Shown piece by piece: positions 23,286 to 34,504 of a DNA stretch of 64,000 bases. The stretch's first letter is position 1; every line of letters begins with the position of its first letter. A program made the position numbers and the translations under genes. The notes beneath the pieces are model-generated. The model was given only the letters and a program-made list of their open reading frames with translations, had not been told where the DNA came from and made no database searches. Source of the stretch: Mucidula mucida (Eukaryota; Basidiomycota; Agaricomycetes; Agaricales; Physalacriaceae); the NCBI GenBank assembly GCA_015501055.1, contig JADNYV010000030.1, positions 186,001-250,000 on the forward strand, written 5' to 3'.

Positions 23286-26200
23286 TTACACGTCAAGACC
23301 AGAATCATCCGAGTCTGAAGACTCGGATCTCAGTTGGCTGTCATCATTGTCACGATATTCTGTGTTAGAACGATAGGACCGCTGGTTGGCGTCCTCTAGT
23401 TCAAGAGAGACGTCATCGTCAGAAGAGCTATCGCTGCTCCAGGACTGCTCTGTCCGCGGAGTCTCGTGCTCCTGAGGATGCTCTCGCAAACCGGCCAGTC
23501 GTAGGTTGGGGAACGAGTTTGTACGCAATCGTCGGAACAACCCATTGTTGTTCGGCATGCGCCCATACACTGCGTTCTGCTCTGTCTCGTCCCGACCACC
23601 GTGTTGGAGTAGATCGGCAACCCATTTCCTGCGCACAGTCGAGGAACGTAGCGGGTCGTCTGTCATGTTGGCTTGAGGACTGTTCAAGTGGGTATTATGT
23701 CCCCGCCGGTAGAACCAGCGGGTACCGTTCGAGAAGGCTGTTTCGGCGTCGGTATCCACGGATAATGGAAGGTCTGAGCCAGTGGGAGGTGGTGTCAGCT
23801 TTTCATCTGGCTGAGCAGTCGCTGTATGCTTGTTCCGCAACATTTGGCGGACAGCCGTGCGTCCCAGATAGATCTGCTTTTCTATGCGCATTCTGTTGCC
23901 GATCATATGTAACTGGTGAAAGAAGTTAGAGGCAGGTTAAGGGCTGCTCATCCTCGACGTACTTTGGGCCAAGTGACTAGCTTGCCCACTTTCATCATCC
24001 TGTCGAGATCTTCAACATCAGGATCGTCCAGTATGCGCACCCAGTCCTGAAGAGATAAGCCCGAGATCCAATTCCAGGTTCAAAACTCACTAAAGCTCGC
24101 GTCTTGGGCCAGATTCTGAAGATAGGCACGTTAAATGCTATGTCAAGTTTGAAAGCCGAAGAACATACGTGATTGCTCCCTCGAACCGTTGAAGGAAGAT
24201 ACTAGACCAGTCTTGCCCAAGAATTTCTGGTAAAAGTTCAAGATCACGAATGACTTTGAAGTTCTTGGTCAACTCGTGCTTCAGCCACTGCTCCCCAGCC
24301 GAGAGAAGGAAATTGCCTCTCCAACCTGAGAGATGTCAGATTGATTGAGCCTGGCAAAATAAACAACGTTCCAAACCTTTGCCTTTGCGATGGGCTACTG
24401 GTCGACCCGGTGATCCTCGAGGCGCGAAAAAGAATAGATGAACATGGGGATTCACTTGGGAGACCACAGGATGGGTAACTGAAAGAACACGATGAATCCC
24501 TTTGACTGCAGACACATCGATGCGTCACGTACCGTTATAGTAAAGATTCAACGCTTGAAGCGGAATGTCAACCCTGTCGCGCTGGGCATCAGCAAATGAC
24601 ATAGTTGGAACGTCATCGAGTCAACATACCGGAGCGAGCCATCCTTCCACTTGCTTCCCCAGTTCCAAGGAACAGCAGTGCCATCTTTGAGTTTCTCCAT
24701 AAGGACAACAGGATTCATGATTCCAGGGACAGCAGCCGACGCTAACAAGGTTGACCATATTATAGTATCAGGAGCGGTAACATAATTGAGAACTTTGGTT
24801 GGACTGTGGCGATCTGCAGGGATAACAGTGATATTGAGAATGCGTCCGGTCCGCATATAGGCCTCCTTGAACGTCATCGAGCCTCTTGTGAACCAGGTGC
24901 TCTTGACGAACGTTAGAACGTTAGAGGGGAAAGGGTTCATAATCTGTATATATACGTACTTTACGCGCCCAACTAGAGAGAAAGTGAGCAATTGGTCGAA
25001 CAGAACAAATTAGTACATACGTTACACTGTCAAAGCGAGCACCAGTTTCCCAGAGACGTTTCCCCCAAACAGAAAAAGGTTCATCACAGGCTGTCAGGCG
25101 CTCCGCAAGTTCGGGTATGAGAATTTCTTTCAATTCTTCTTCGGTGTAACACGCTGTGAGTGCGGCGATAAGACCCCCTGCGCTAGTTCCTGTAATGACC
25201 CGAGGCAGAACTCCTGCATCGAGGAAAGCTCGTACAACACCATAATGATCTGGATTGTGTGTAAACCAAGGATGCACGACGGAGGAAGTTATACTTACAA
25301 TACCCAAGAGCAGCACCACCAGAAAGGCAGAGCGCAGATATACCTATAGAGTGTTGGCTACGCTGTAATCCGATAGACGAACGATAGGTATACCTAAGTT
25401 TGTGTTGGCGCTCTTAAAGAACTTCTTCTTCTCCTCGACAGACAAATCTGGGGTCTCGCGTATATATTCGAGAGCCTTTTCCTGCTCATCGAGATACGCT
25501 ATGGAAGATGAGGAAACGAATGAACGATACTGAAGGTGCGCACATTCAAGAAGGTCCTTGGTTCCGTAGAAAGTCTAAGATTCACATAAGTGAAAGGATT
25601 CATAGAACAAATGACGACAGACTTCGCTGTAAAGCCTATTATGCAACTGTATTAGTTGAGAAAGAAGCAACTGTAAAGAGTCTTTACCGAGAGGATTCGA
25701 TGCCAGCGAAGTTGGCTCGTATGCAAGTTTCGAGGACTCCCAAACAACCGCGCGCGTCCTTCTTCTCCCGAAGATTTTTCAAGGACCGCCCAACCTTCTT
25801 GATCAATCTCCAATCGTAATACGGGTCTTCGTCAATCTTCTTCCACTCATCGAAATGCAAGTATTTGTCGAGCTCCATTGCGGCGACTTTCCATTCCTAA
25901 GTGATTGCTGTTAGATCTCGCGTATACAAAAAGGATGAAACAGGGACACGCACTTCGTAGCTTTTGGATGCCCGTAATTTCTTTCTCAAAACACCCTTCC
26001 TACCTCTCCCTAGAGAAACCGAGTAAGATGAATATATTTGGCGTTTCATTGGGGAACGTACAGGCAGAGAGATATTCTTTGGTGTTTACGAGCTGTCTTA
26101 GGAGGACATACAGACCGAATTCGGCGCCAATGAAGAGGAATATCAAGAGCTGCGCGTCAAAATGAACATGAAGATCCGACACGTTGGAAGCAGGACGCGC

Positions 26201-26622
26201 ACCAGTAATGGCCATCGGACAATGAGAAAAAGCCAGTCGTGTCCGAGCCGCTTGTGGGCGTGCGCGCGGTCTTTCTTTTTCCGTCTGAAAGACCTGGCTG
26301 AGTGCAAGCGAGTGCGAGGTATGACCTACACTTACTTCTTGACTTTCAAGTTGATTGGTGCCCAGTCGGAGAGGGCTGATATTTTGCGGATCCTGGCCGA
26401 CGGCGGCGTAGCTGTTGAACCTATCTGTGGCGACGCGAGACCGCCACTGCTCTCGAGATATACCTCGTCGGCGGACAAAGCGGCTGCGAAGGCCTGTAAG
26501 TGCCTATTGCGGTGTAAGCTGGCGTCGAGGATGCTCCGGACGACGAGGACGTACTGTTCGGCTGGATAGACGGCGTCCCAAAGACTGGAGCCATTCTTAT
26601 GGTGTCCGTTGGGTTCCGCCAT
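23286..26622 (-). CDS. Patatin-domain triacylglycerol lipase (Tgl3/4/5-type)
   Basis: A long gene of about twelve exons starting MAEPNGHHKNGSSLWDAVY. After a disordered N-terminus comes a membrane-proximal segment (GHDWLFLIVRWPLL, LLIFLFIGAEFGLYVLLRQL), then the helical domain preceding patatin (LHFDEWKKIDEDPYYDWR, LYSE, TFYGTKDLLE, YLDEQEKALEYIRETP). The patatin core has the oxyanion loop LSGGAALGYYHYG, the nucleophile elbow GTSAGG, and the catalytic Asp in WKDGSLR. The C-terminal ~200 residues are acidic and Ser-rich (SSDSSSDDDVSLELED). Family role: triacylglycerol lipase of the lipid-droplet surface, some members with acyltransferase activity. The C-terminal ORF (23286-23906) continues in frame from the patatin domain across the intron near 23910. 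Confidence 0.85.
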
Positions 26623-26688
26623 GGTCAGTCGCGTTGAGACACTGGAGAACTAGGCCTTTTCTACATCATCATGGGGGCTCACTCAATA

Positions 26689-27666
26689 TTAATGGGGGGC
26701 ACCACGTAAAACGTGACACACATGTGAAATTCGTCCCCATGCGGCAATCCCAGGCAATTCTTTTTCTCTCTGCTCGTTCATCTGCTCGTCCTCTGGTATC
26801 TCTGGCCCCGAGAATGTCACACCTCTTGACCCTACTGCAATTTTGAGCATGATATGCTTTCCGGTGATTCCGCCTTACAGAACTGTGTGGTCGCTGGGAA
26901 GATTCCCCGAGTCGGTTAGCCCACTTACTGCAGCTGACGAGCCGCTGTCGGAAACGAGACGGTCTTCTGCGGTATCTGGATTCTGTTGACCTTGCTCCCT
27001 GAAATGTTCGACTGTTCTAAAGTCGAGGCACCATCTGTCGGGGTTTTCAATGCAGCTGGTCGATATCCTTTGAAATTGTCCTCAACGACAACACTCCGCC
27101 TCTGCCATTCAGCTACGCGCTGCGAATAGGAAGAGACCGCACGCAAGAAGGCTGGTAATCAGCACCGGTCTGCGCCAGTAAAACCAGTTATAATGCAGCG
27201 ATGCAAGCGAGTGCGATTCACCACAACTTCAACATACAGTACACCACTTGTACAGCGGGGCACATTGCTCTATAAAGATGTTCAGCACAGGAATTCGGCG
27301 TTCCAGCATCAACTCTATCACCAGAGGTGCAACACCGACGACCACTAGCCCGTTAACCGGCCAATATACAAACTCTGTGATACTCCTCTCCGTCTGTTAT
27401 TCTTGTAGCGTGACTCTAACATTCTGTCCATCATTCACACTCGGTTCATCTTATGCAACACATCGGCGTTTGATCACTCTGGGGAAAGGACAGTGGCGCA
27501 TTCTATCAAGTCACTCCAAGTACTGGCGGCCCTATTTCTCAGAACGACTTTTCCTGCGATTTCCCATACGCGAATCATTTCATTGTCGTTGTCGAGGAGG
27601 AGGGAGTTTATCGCGGGGACAGAACGTGTAAGACTGACCTCAATTAGCACCGATGTACGCCGTCAT
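26689..27666 (-). CDS. Hypothetical membrane protein, multi-exon
   Basis: Not recognised. Minus-strand exons with good coding character: VSLTRSVPAINSLLLDN and MIRVWEIAGKVVLRNRAA, ending CATVLSP (about 27650-27490). Next comes SITEFVYWPVNGLVVVGVAP with LERRIPVLNIFIEQCAPLYK (about 27390-27245), then WRRPVLITSLLACGLFLF or, in the alternative frame, FLRAVSSYSQRVAEWQRRSV with DNFKGYRPAALKTP (27160-26925). Last is GKHIMLKIAVGSRGVTFSGP, ending at a TAA in 26689-26691. One or two hydrophobic segments suggest a membrane protein. Two joins do not keep phase, so exon borders and the start (ATG at 27666) are provisional. The gene lies head-to-tail upstream of the lipase gene. Confidence 0.4.
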
Positions 27667-28609
27667 TACCGAAATGGGAAAGTATGAAAGAACGAGAAGA
27701 GGAACTGACAAAGTCTTCATACTTTCTTCCGCGCTTTGGAGACATGGAAGACAGTCACGTAGTAAGATACATCATCGCCAAGGACCATCGATTCTAATAA
27801 TTATCGATTTCATACTGGAACACTTCTGACTTTCCACAACAACGTGCTAAATGGGATTCGGAAGCCCGCGGGTTACGCACCCATTTGGGCATATGACATC
27901 TTCCGCCTTTTCACCGCTGCCACTTTCACTGTCTTATTCCAAGAATCGACGTCGCCTACGTCCTTCATCGCCGAGCAAGGGAACTTGAATCTCTGCAGCA
28001 TCCAACCAGAAGTATTGACGAGACCTGCTTCGCAGCCCTCATCGATAAAGGTATCCATCCGGTTTTCGGTTCTTTTAGAGAAGGACAGTGGACCATCGCA
28101 ATCATAATCAGATGTAGACACCGGTACCGCGCCCTGACGATCTTCGAACGGACGTAGCATCTGTGTCCTTCGGCAGTCCAAACACCATTAAAAGGACCAT
28201 AAGGGTAGGATCACTTCAAGATTTTGAGGTTAGACACACTGATGCTCTGCATCATGGTGATACGACGGGTTTCGGACCGCAGCAACCGACCATGCCTCCC
28301 TTAGAAGCTTCGAAGGCCCAATGTATCAAATTTAGCTTGCCGGTCTGTCTATGCCCCGTAGGTGACTCGTGCGCACCATTTTGCGCTGAATTACAGCGCA
28401 CTTTTCACGCGTTCATATTCCATCAGGCTCATATGATGTTTGCAGCATCTCGTCATGTCCTTTGAGGGCCCATGCGCTTCTGTCGCATGCGACTGATGGG
28501 TTTTCGAACGCACGTAGCTCCCAGGAGCAGCCATTCACCTGACTAGTACTCGAGGACGATATATAAGTAACAATGCACCGGAATAACGCGAATAATTTAC
28601 GTCGTTCTC
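27667..28609. other. Intergenic region, possible extra minus-strand exon
   Basis: About 940 bases. A minus-strand frame of about 95 codons (28152-27873, MLRPFEDRQGAVPVSTSDYD) is open but matches nothing I know and has no clear partner exon. It may be a 5' exon of the membrane-protein gene or noncoding. Confidence 0.3.
28560..28567 (+). promoter_or_regulatory. TATA-like element TATATAAG
   Basis: TATATAAG ends 42 bases before the carboxylesterase ATG at 28610, a position compatible with a short leader. Confidence 0.35.
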
Positions 28610-30843
28610 ATGCTCCTCTGTTCGATACTTCTTGTTGGTTGTCTTGTCTTTCTTGCGCAAGGACACGACCACTCGCCGGTGGTCGATCTTGGCTACGCGA
28701 CGTATAAAGGACTACTCAATCAAAACGTTACCAACAGCACAGAATTTCTCGGTATTCGATTTGCTGCTCCGCCTCTAGGTAATCATTTCTTTTTGTTGGG
28801 CATATCGCCAGTTTGATCTCCCCTAGGTTCTCTTAGATGGAGAGCCCCAAGAACCCCGAAATTCGCACCAGGACTCACCAACGCTACTGTTCCTCCACCT
28901 CGATGTCAGCAAGCTTCGACGGGTGCCGCACCAGCAGGTATATTTACGGGGTTACGAGAACGCGACATCGTGACACCGGTCAATTCCGAGGATTGCTTGT
29001 TTCTTAAGTAGGCGTCCAAGATTCGGTAACTGGTAATGTTACCAACGGTTTGACTGGCGCCAGTGTTTATACTCCTGGCGATATTCGCGATTACACGAGG
29101 CCTTCGCAACTGCTACCGGTTTTGGTCTGGATCCACGGTGGCGGGTACGCGGCGTGGTATACGATTGAGAACAATTGCTCAATGATCCTCAGCTACATTA
29201 GCGGTGGGACCGTCGGTTTCATGGGGACGGACGCGTACAACGGCAATGATCTGATCAAGGAATCGGGGAATGATGTGGTCGTAGTCGTCATTCAGTATAG
29301 GTTGGGCTTGTTTGGATTCCTTGCTGGAGAAGCTACTAAAAGGGAGGGAGCTCTGAATGTCGGTCTTTGTAAGTCCAGCGTTACCAGGGTTTCGTTGGCT
29401 CGGTGACTGTGTGCTTCAGTGGATCAACATTTCGCCTTGGAATGGGTTCAAAGCCATGTACGCCGCTATTTTACCTGTGTCAAGCTTTGAACACTGAACA
29501 CCCTTCCTAGATTAGTAAATTCGGTGGCGACGCCAAAAAAGTCACTATTTGGGGACAATCGGCTGGTGCAGGCTCCGTTCTTCAACATATCATCGCAGAT
29601 AACGGAAACACGTCTCCGCCTCTATTCAGAGGCGCTATCACCAGTTCGACATTCTTACCACCGCAGTACTTTTACAATGATACCATTCCTGAGGTATGTA
29701 CATCTTGGGCGCATGCTATGTTAGCTGACATAGCCGCGTTACAGGCATTGTACGGGATGGTCGTGGAAAGAACCAAGTGAGTCAACTTGCCATGTCTGAT
29801 CCTTCATTTCGACTAATGCCCCGTATAGCTGTTCAACGAACCATAACACGCTAGCTTGTCTGCGCAACGTGGAGACCGACGTCCTAGAAACTATCAACAA
29901 TGACATCAACCTAGCAGGCTTTTTTGGGACCTACACATTCGTTCCCGTAGTCGACGGTGACCTCATCCGACAGAGAGCGACAGTCGCTTTGAAGGAAGGC
30001 CACACTAACGGGGTAGATACGACTTCCGCTTTCTTTGCTTGGACAGCCGCTGAGCATCTTGTATAGGTACGGCTGATGTCGATAACAAACTCTAACGAAG
30101 GAGCTCTGTTTGTCAACGCGAGCACTGCAGATACTGTCGTCGTGTCGCAGTACCTAAAGGATCTCTTTCCGCTCTTGAAGAACGACAGCGTTGACACTGC
30201 AGTCAATCTCTATGCTGGACTGGGTACTCCCATTGAGCAAGTCACTACGATCATGGCAGAATGTAAGTGGATCATCTTTCTCAGGCGTACATATATCTCA
30301 ATCCATATCAGCCATCTTTGTATGCCCTACGTACTATCTGCTCGCGGCGTTCGAAGGGCGCGCTTTCAAAGTAAGCCTTCATCAGGAGTTTTCGAAGAAT
30401 TGATCCCACCTCCTCCACAGGGTGAATTCGCAATTCCGCCTGGCGGCCACGGCAACGACGTCCAGTATTATTTCACCTCGTAAGCATTTCTACTGCTCCT
30501 GTTTCCTACCCTCATATGCTTTGCTAGCGCTGGTATCCCGGCCTTCGACAACACAGCGTTCATCGACGCGTTCTCGGAGCCCTTCTCAGCATTTGCGAAG
30601 ACTCTGGATCCCAATGAAACTTTTGAGCCGACCATCCTACCGAACTGGGTGTCATATAACACTGAGAGCAGAGCCGAAGTCTTGTTCAATAGAACGGAGA
30701 GCTTCGAGCCATTGATAAAACGCGTTAAAACGTCTGCTTCTGTGCTTGAGCGATGCCAGTACGTCGAGGCTCTGTCCTCTCTGGAATGGGTATTGAAATT
30801 TGACAGATTTTGGGAGAGCGTTGGTGCGGAAACAGCTCAGTAA
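28610..30843 (+). CDS. Secreted type-B carboxylesterase/lipase
   Basis: About ten exons with short introns. A signal peptide ([18 protein letters not shown]) is followed by [12 protein letters not shown] and [13 protein letters not shown], then SEDCLFLNVYTPGD (across an intron at 29009-29069). The oxyanion loop is WIHGGGYA, then [35 protein letters not shown] (catalytic Ser), [10 protein letters not shown], the acid in TNSNEGALF, and the catalytic His in [13 protein letters not shown]. The end is FWESV with stop at 30841-30843. Family role: secreted alpha/beta-hydrolase acting on carboxylic esters or lipids. Several in-frame stops in the raw frames (for example at 29009 and 30064) fall inside introns of this model. 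I see no damage to the catalytic triad. Confidence 0.88.
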
Positions 30844-31908
30844 ATGTCAAATGTAAATGGTACGAAGCTGCTTGTCAACTTAGTTTATTTTCATTTGCAT
30901 TGCCGTTACCCGTTACCGGAGCTCATCTTTTCAGTCACGCGATCTAATGAGTGGTCAGTGATTTCAACTTTCCGCCATCACGACCACGAAGAGTTTACAC
31001 GGAGAGCCCTATTCTAGTCGCACCATGGCAGCCGCTCCGTATCAGCTCTTGATCTAATTGGCTTGATGAAGTGCCAACTGGTGTCGAGTCTACCTATAGC
31101 CAATTTATCTCAATGCATTGGCGATCTGGTTCTCTATTGTTCATCGGCCTAGAAACCTGTCACTCCTACATACTATGACTCATGATGCTGGCAACGCCGC
31201 TCTGAATCAATCTGTTGAAAGATTTCCTACAGACCGCCTCGAGGGGCAAACCCGTGCTGGTATCTGTTTTGCGATCTGTAGACGGAGGATTCACGCGTCA
31301 TGTGTCTCCAAGCACTCGAGGATCGTTCTATCTGATAAAGTACTTGATCATTCTCTGTCTCTGTGGGATTCTAGCGTGAAGCTAGCAGTGGGCAAATCAA
31401 CCATGTTCTAGGGTAAGTCGCTCGATGTACGCACTTCCTCCACTTCGACAGCTGAAGGCTGCGTCATACCGCCTAGTCGGAATCTATGGGGCTGTACTTA
31501 CGTTCTCGCTACCAAAGACGGAAGAGCAACTGCGCAATGGGCGACTAGTATTTTTAAACGTCCCCTCAATTGATTGTGGACCAATATCATTGCTCAATTG
31601 GTGTCATCCTCTATCATAGGCACAATGCAGCCACCAGAATGCGGTCTAACACTGTTGTCCCTAGAGCCTGTGCCCCGTACAAGTGCTACATTACGATGAA
31701 TATCCATCTCTCTGGGGGCAATTCGACCTCAAGGCTCCTCGAGGAGACGCACGCCGTGGTTATTCTTAGTTTGCATCTCCTGAATTTATATATAGACTAA
31801 TCAAGATCCATTTATAGATGCTCTGAACATGTATTTAAGAGGTGGTGCTGATGTTAGGATACCTCATATTCTCTCTCTTAACCAGTCGACTTCCACAACT
31901 TGAACAAC
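30844..31908. other. Intergenic region
   Basis: About 1,060 bases between the esterase and the CipC-like gene. The open frames here show no splice-consistent coding or known motif. The right end contains the likely CipC promoter. Confidence 0.45.
31832..31839 (+). promoter_or_regulatory. TATA-like element TATTTAAG
   Basis: TATTTAAG lies about 70 bases upstream of the CipC-like ATG (31909), followed by a CT-rich stretch (TTCTCTCTCTTAACC), a common arrangement for highly expressed fungal genes. Confidence 0.35.
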
Positions 31909-32488
31909 ATGGGTTTCTTCAGCAACGACTCTGACCAGGCTCAAGCATACGACCAGGTCAGGCCCGTTCTTGCTTCTTCTCGTCGTAATCTGACTATCCA
32001 CAGGTTGTCAACGCTCCTCATAAGGCGGAGTTGTCTCACGAGCTCATCGCCGCCGCCGCATCGTTTGAGGTGACTCCTCATCGCCATGCTCAGTCCACCT
32101 TGATTGACGTGTACCTCAATTAGGCGGCCAAGGCATACGAGAATCACTGCGAGAAGAACGGCAAGCCCGCTAACCATGCTATGGCCAAGGAGTTGCTGTA
32201 AGTATTCGTCAATGTACAGTAACTTCTCAACCTGACCGTTTTTCGCAGCGCCGGATTCTCTGGTGCATTCATCGATCGCATGGTAGAGACCAAAGGAGTG
32301 AGACGCTATTCGGATCTTGATCTACTACTCCCTTCTGACATTTCCTTGTACTTAGCTTGATTATGTCGACAAGGAGGAGGCTCACCGCCATGGTATGTTC
32401 TTTGAACTTGCGCTCATGACTTGATCGTTAATCTCTTCATATTGTAGCCAAGCAACAGTGTGCTGATGCCTCCGCTCAAGATTATTAA
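31909..32488 (+). CDS. CipC-like stress protein (DUF3759)
   Basis: Six small exons (31909-31956, 32004-32069, 32124-32197, 32249-32297, 32356-32392, 32448-32488) give a 104-residue protein in a consistent frame. It starts MGFFSNDSDQAQAYDQ and continues NAPHKAELSHELIAAAASFE, AAKAYENHCEKNGKPANHAM, AGFSGAFIDRMVETKGLDY and HRHAKQQ. This is the CipC/DUF3759 pattern, proteins first described as concanamycin-induced in Aspergillus and abundant in stressed or wood-grown fungi. The molecular function is unknown. Six exons for 104 codons, two of them under 50 bases, is notable but usual for this family in Agaricomycetes. Confidence 0.9.
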
Positions 32489-32606
32489 ATGTACAGATAA
32501 CGATGACGACTTGCACTGTATTAAATTTAAATGAAATGTAACTCTCGTGGCCAACTCTCGTCCAAGTCCCATTTAGGAAATATTCTTCCTTCCATCTGGA
32601 CCACCA

Positions 32607-34284
32607 TGTTAGCTGCCCTGCTTCTTCTGATTTCCTCGCCTTTTGCGTTCGCTGCGCCCATGGCCGTTGTCAGTCAGCCGTACAACCCAGGCGTGTGTGT
32701 CGCAATCCTGCTTGCATTTTTGTATGCTTCTCCGTCCTTGTTTCCGTCAAACACATCTATATGAAGCGTCGCGCATCTGCTACAACACAGTACCTTGCGA
32801 GTTGTTCAGTCTCGTGCACAGCTAGCTCAGGGAAATCTTCCTCAGAGTCCGTCTTGCCCATATTCCGCCCAATCGCGTCGAAAGACGGTAGCTTTGCCGC
32901 CTTCTTAGTCGGATTTCTCGGATCTCCGACCTGGGAAACCCAATTGAACATGCTAAACAAAGATACACGCTCCCTTCTTAGTGCTAGCACTCGCTCCACC
33001 TCGACATGGAAGTCTCGCTCTACCGCCAAAGCCATGCATCCCTCGTCGAGTTCCCAAGACAAATCTTCTACAGACGAGTTTGGATCAAAATTATCACACT
33101 GGCCCACGACTTCGTCGAATAGCAAGAGCAGCAAGTCGCTTTATCCTTTAGATCCCGTTTCCCGTGAACATCCCATCCGTCTTCCGATTCCGTCTCAACT
33201 CAAGTCGACCCATTCTATGATCAACTCACTGCAAAGACAGAATCGTCGTTCTTCCCTTCCTGCGGCACCTCCCAGTCGCAAAGTCGATCTCGACCGCTTT
33301 TCACTCCAGAAACGCCACTCTAGCCTTCGCAGTAATAAACCTCGCCGTCGTTCTACATCGGCCGTCCCATATTCGTCCAGTGTCAGAATGGTTGATGGCG
33401 ATATCATTCAAGATGATAGTAGTCTACCTCTATCTCCCCACGAACAACGCTCATCCACCACCTATCTGAACAACGATCAGCCTACAAACAATAGTGTACC
33501 CCCACTTCCAGCCTTACCGCCTCCCGTGATATCAGCCGACAGGCATTCAACTGACACACCCGCTCTGATCTCTCACCCGTATCCTTTGGCGAAGCGCAAT
33601 AAAGCAATCGAAGGATTGCCTTCTGGGAGTTACGGCGCATTGAACCAGAGTCCGTCGGCAGGCCTACCCATGACGCCCTCTAGTGCTACATCATCTCCAT
33701 TCCCTCATCCTCAAACTCCTATACCGGCATTTCCAGGAATAAAAAAACCACGCAAATCGTCGCTCAAAGCCCGCCGAAGCCCGCCCTTGGGTCCATCGCC
33801 TCTCCGTATCATGACTCTGCCAGAAGGGTCCATTACAGATCTTGCTTCTCTAAATTTCATGGCATCCTCGCCACAGTTGTACAATGGCCGCTCACCATCC
33901 CAGCGAAACTCTTATTCGCATATAGGACTCGGCTTCCCGTCCAACGATTCCAGACGCAGTAGCGTTGCGACCAAGTCCGACGACGACAAGCGATCAAGCA
34001 CGTCCTCGCGTCGGCTGACGAGGCTGAACGATGACGGGACCAACGTGCTCCTTGGCATCATTCGCGAATTGGTGGAAGAGTCGAGTCAGTGGGATGCTGA
34101 TCTGTACATGGATAGTAATTTCAGGCACTTGCTGGAGAACGCGAACACAACCAGAAACCTGGATGGCTCTCTCGCTGATTCCCTTCATGACGCCGATATC
34201 ACGAGTCCTATGCAAGTCGAGGAAGGATTGTTCGAGTTGGACGCAGTCAGATCGCAATTCATGGATTCGGACGATCAAGCGTAA
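32607..34284 (+). CDS. Ser/Pro-rich protein with N-terminal membrane segment, unknown function
   Basis: Not recognised. The main frame runs to the stop at 34282-34284. It encodes a mostly disordered, basic Ser/Pro-rich protein (SRRSSVATKSDDDKRSSTSS, PSSATSSPFPHPQTPIPAFP) with a more conserved-looking C-terminus (NVLLGIIRELVEESSQWDAD). Upstream, in another frame, ATG 32607 starts a signal-like peptide (MLAALLLLISSPFAFAAPMA) followed by a hydrophobic run (VCVAILLAF). The main frame begins with VCFSVLVSVKHIYMKRR. Joining the two gives a single transmembrane segment followed by Lys-Arg, which is attractive. It needs a one-base shift in the TTTTT run at about 32727-32731. If that is wrong the start is ATG 32781. 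The topology would be an N-terminal anchor with a long cytosolic tail. Confidence 0.5.
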
Positions 34285-34504
34285 GAGTTTACTTGAATAT
34301 ATGCGCTTGATTGTGACGAGCTTCCTAGGCACGATGTTGGTGTAGCTTGGTGAACCGCCATTCAGTATTAGTTAGTCCTGTCTTTTCGTCGACACCTTCC
34401 CGTATAGTTTTGTCATCTCTCGTTATTGTATGTTGTATAGTGTTAATCCTGTTCGTGCATCTGAAATCCAACCAATGCCATTAACTCGGAGAAATGCCAC
34501 GGAT

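Noticed and set aside
28143..28520. Two similar 16-base segments (TTCGAACGGACGTAGC and TTCGAACGCACGTAGC)
   Set aside because: Only a short imperfect direct repeat without flanking element structure; could be chance.
28610..30843. Esterase as a pseudogene because of several stops in raw frames
   Set aside because: All stops fall in short GT-AG introns whose removal gives continuous family motifs and a complete catalytic triad.
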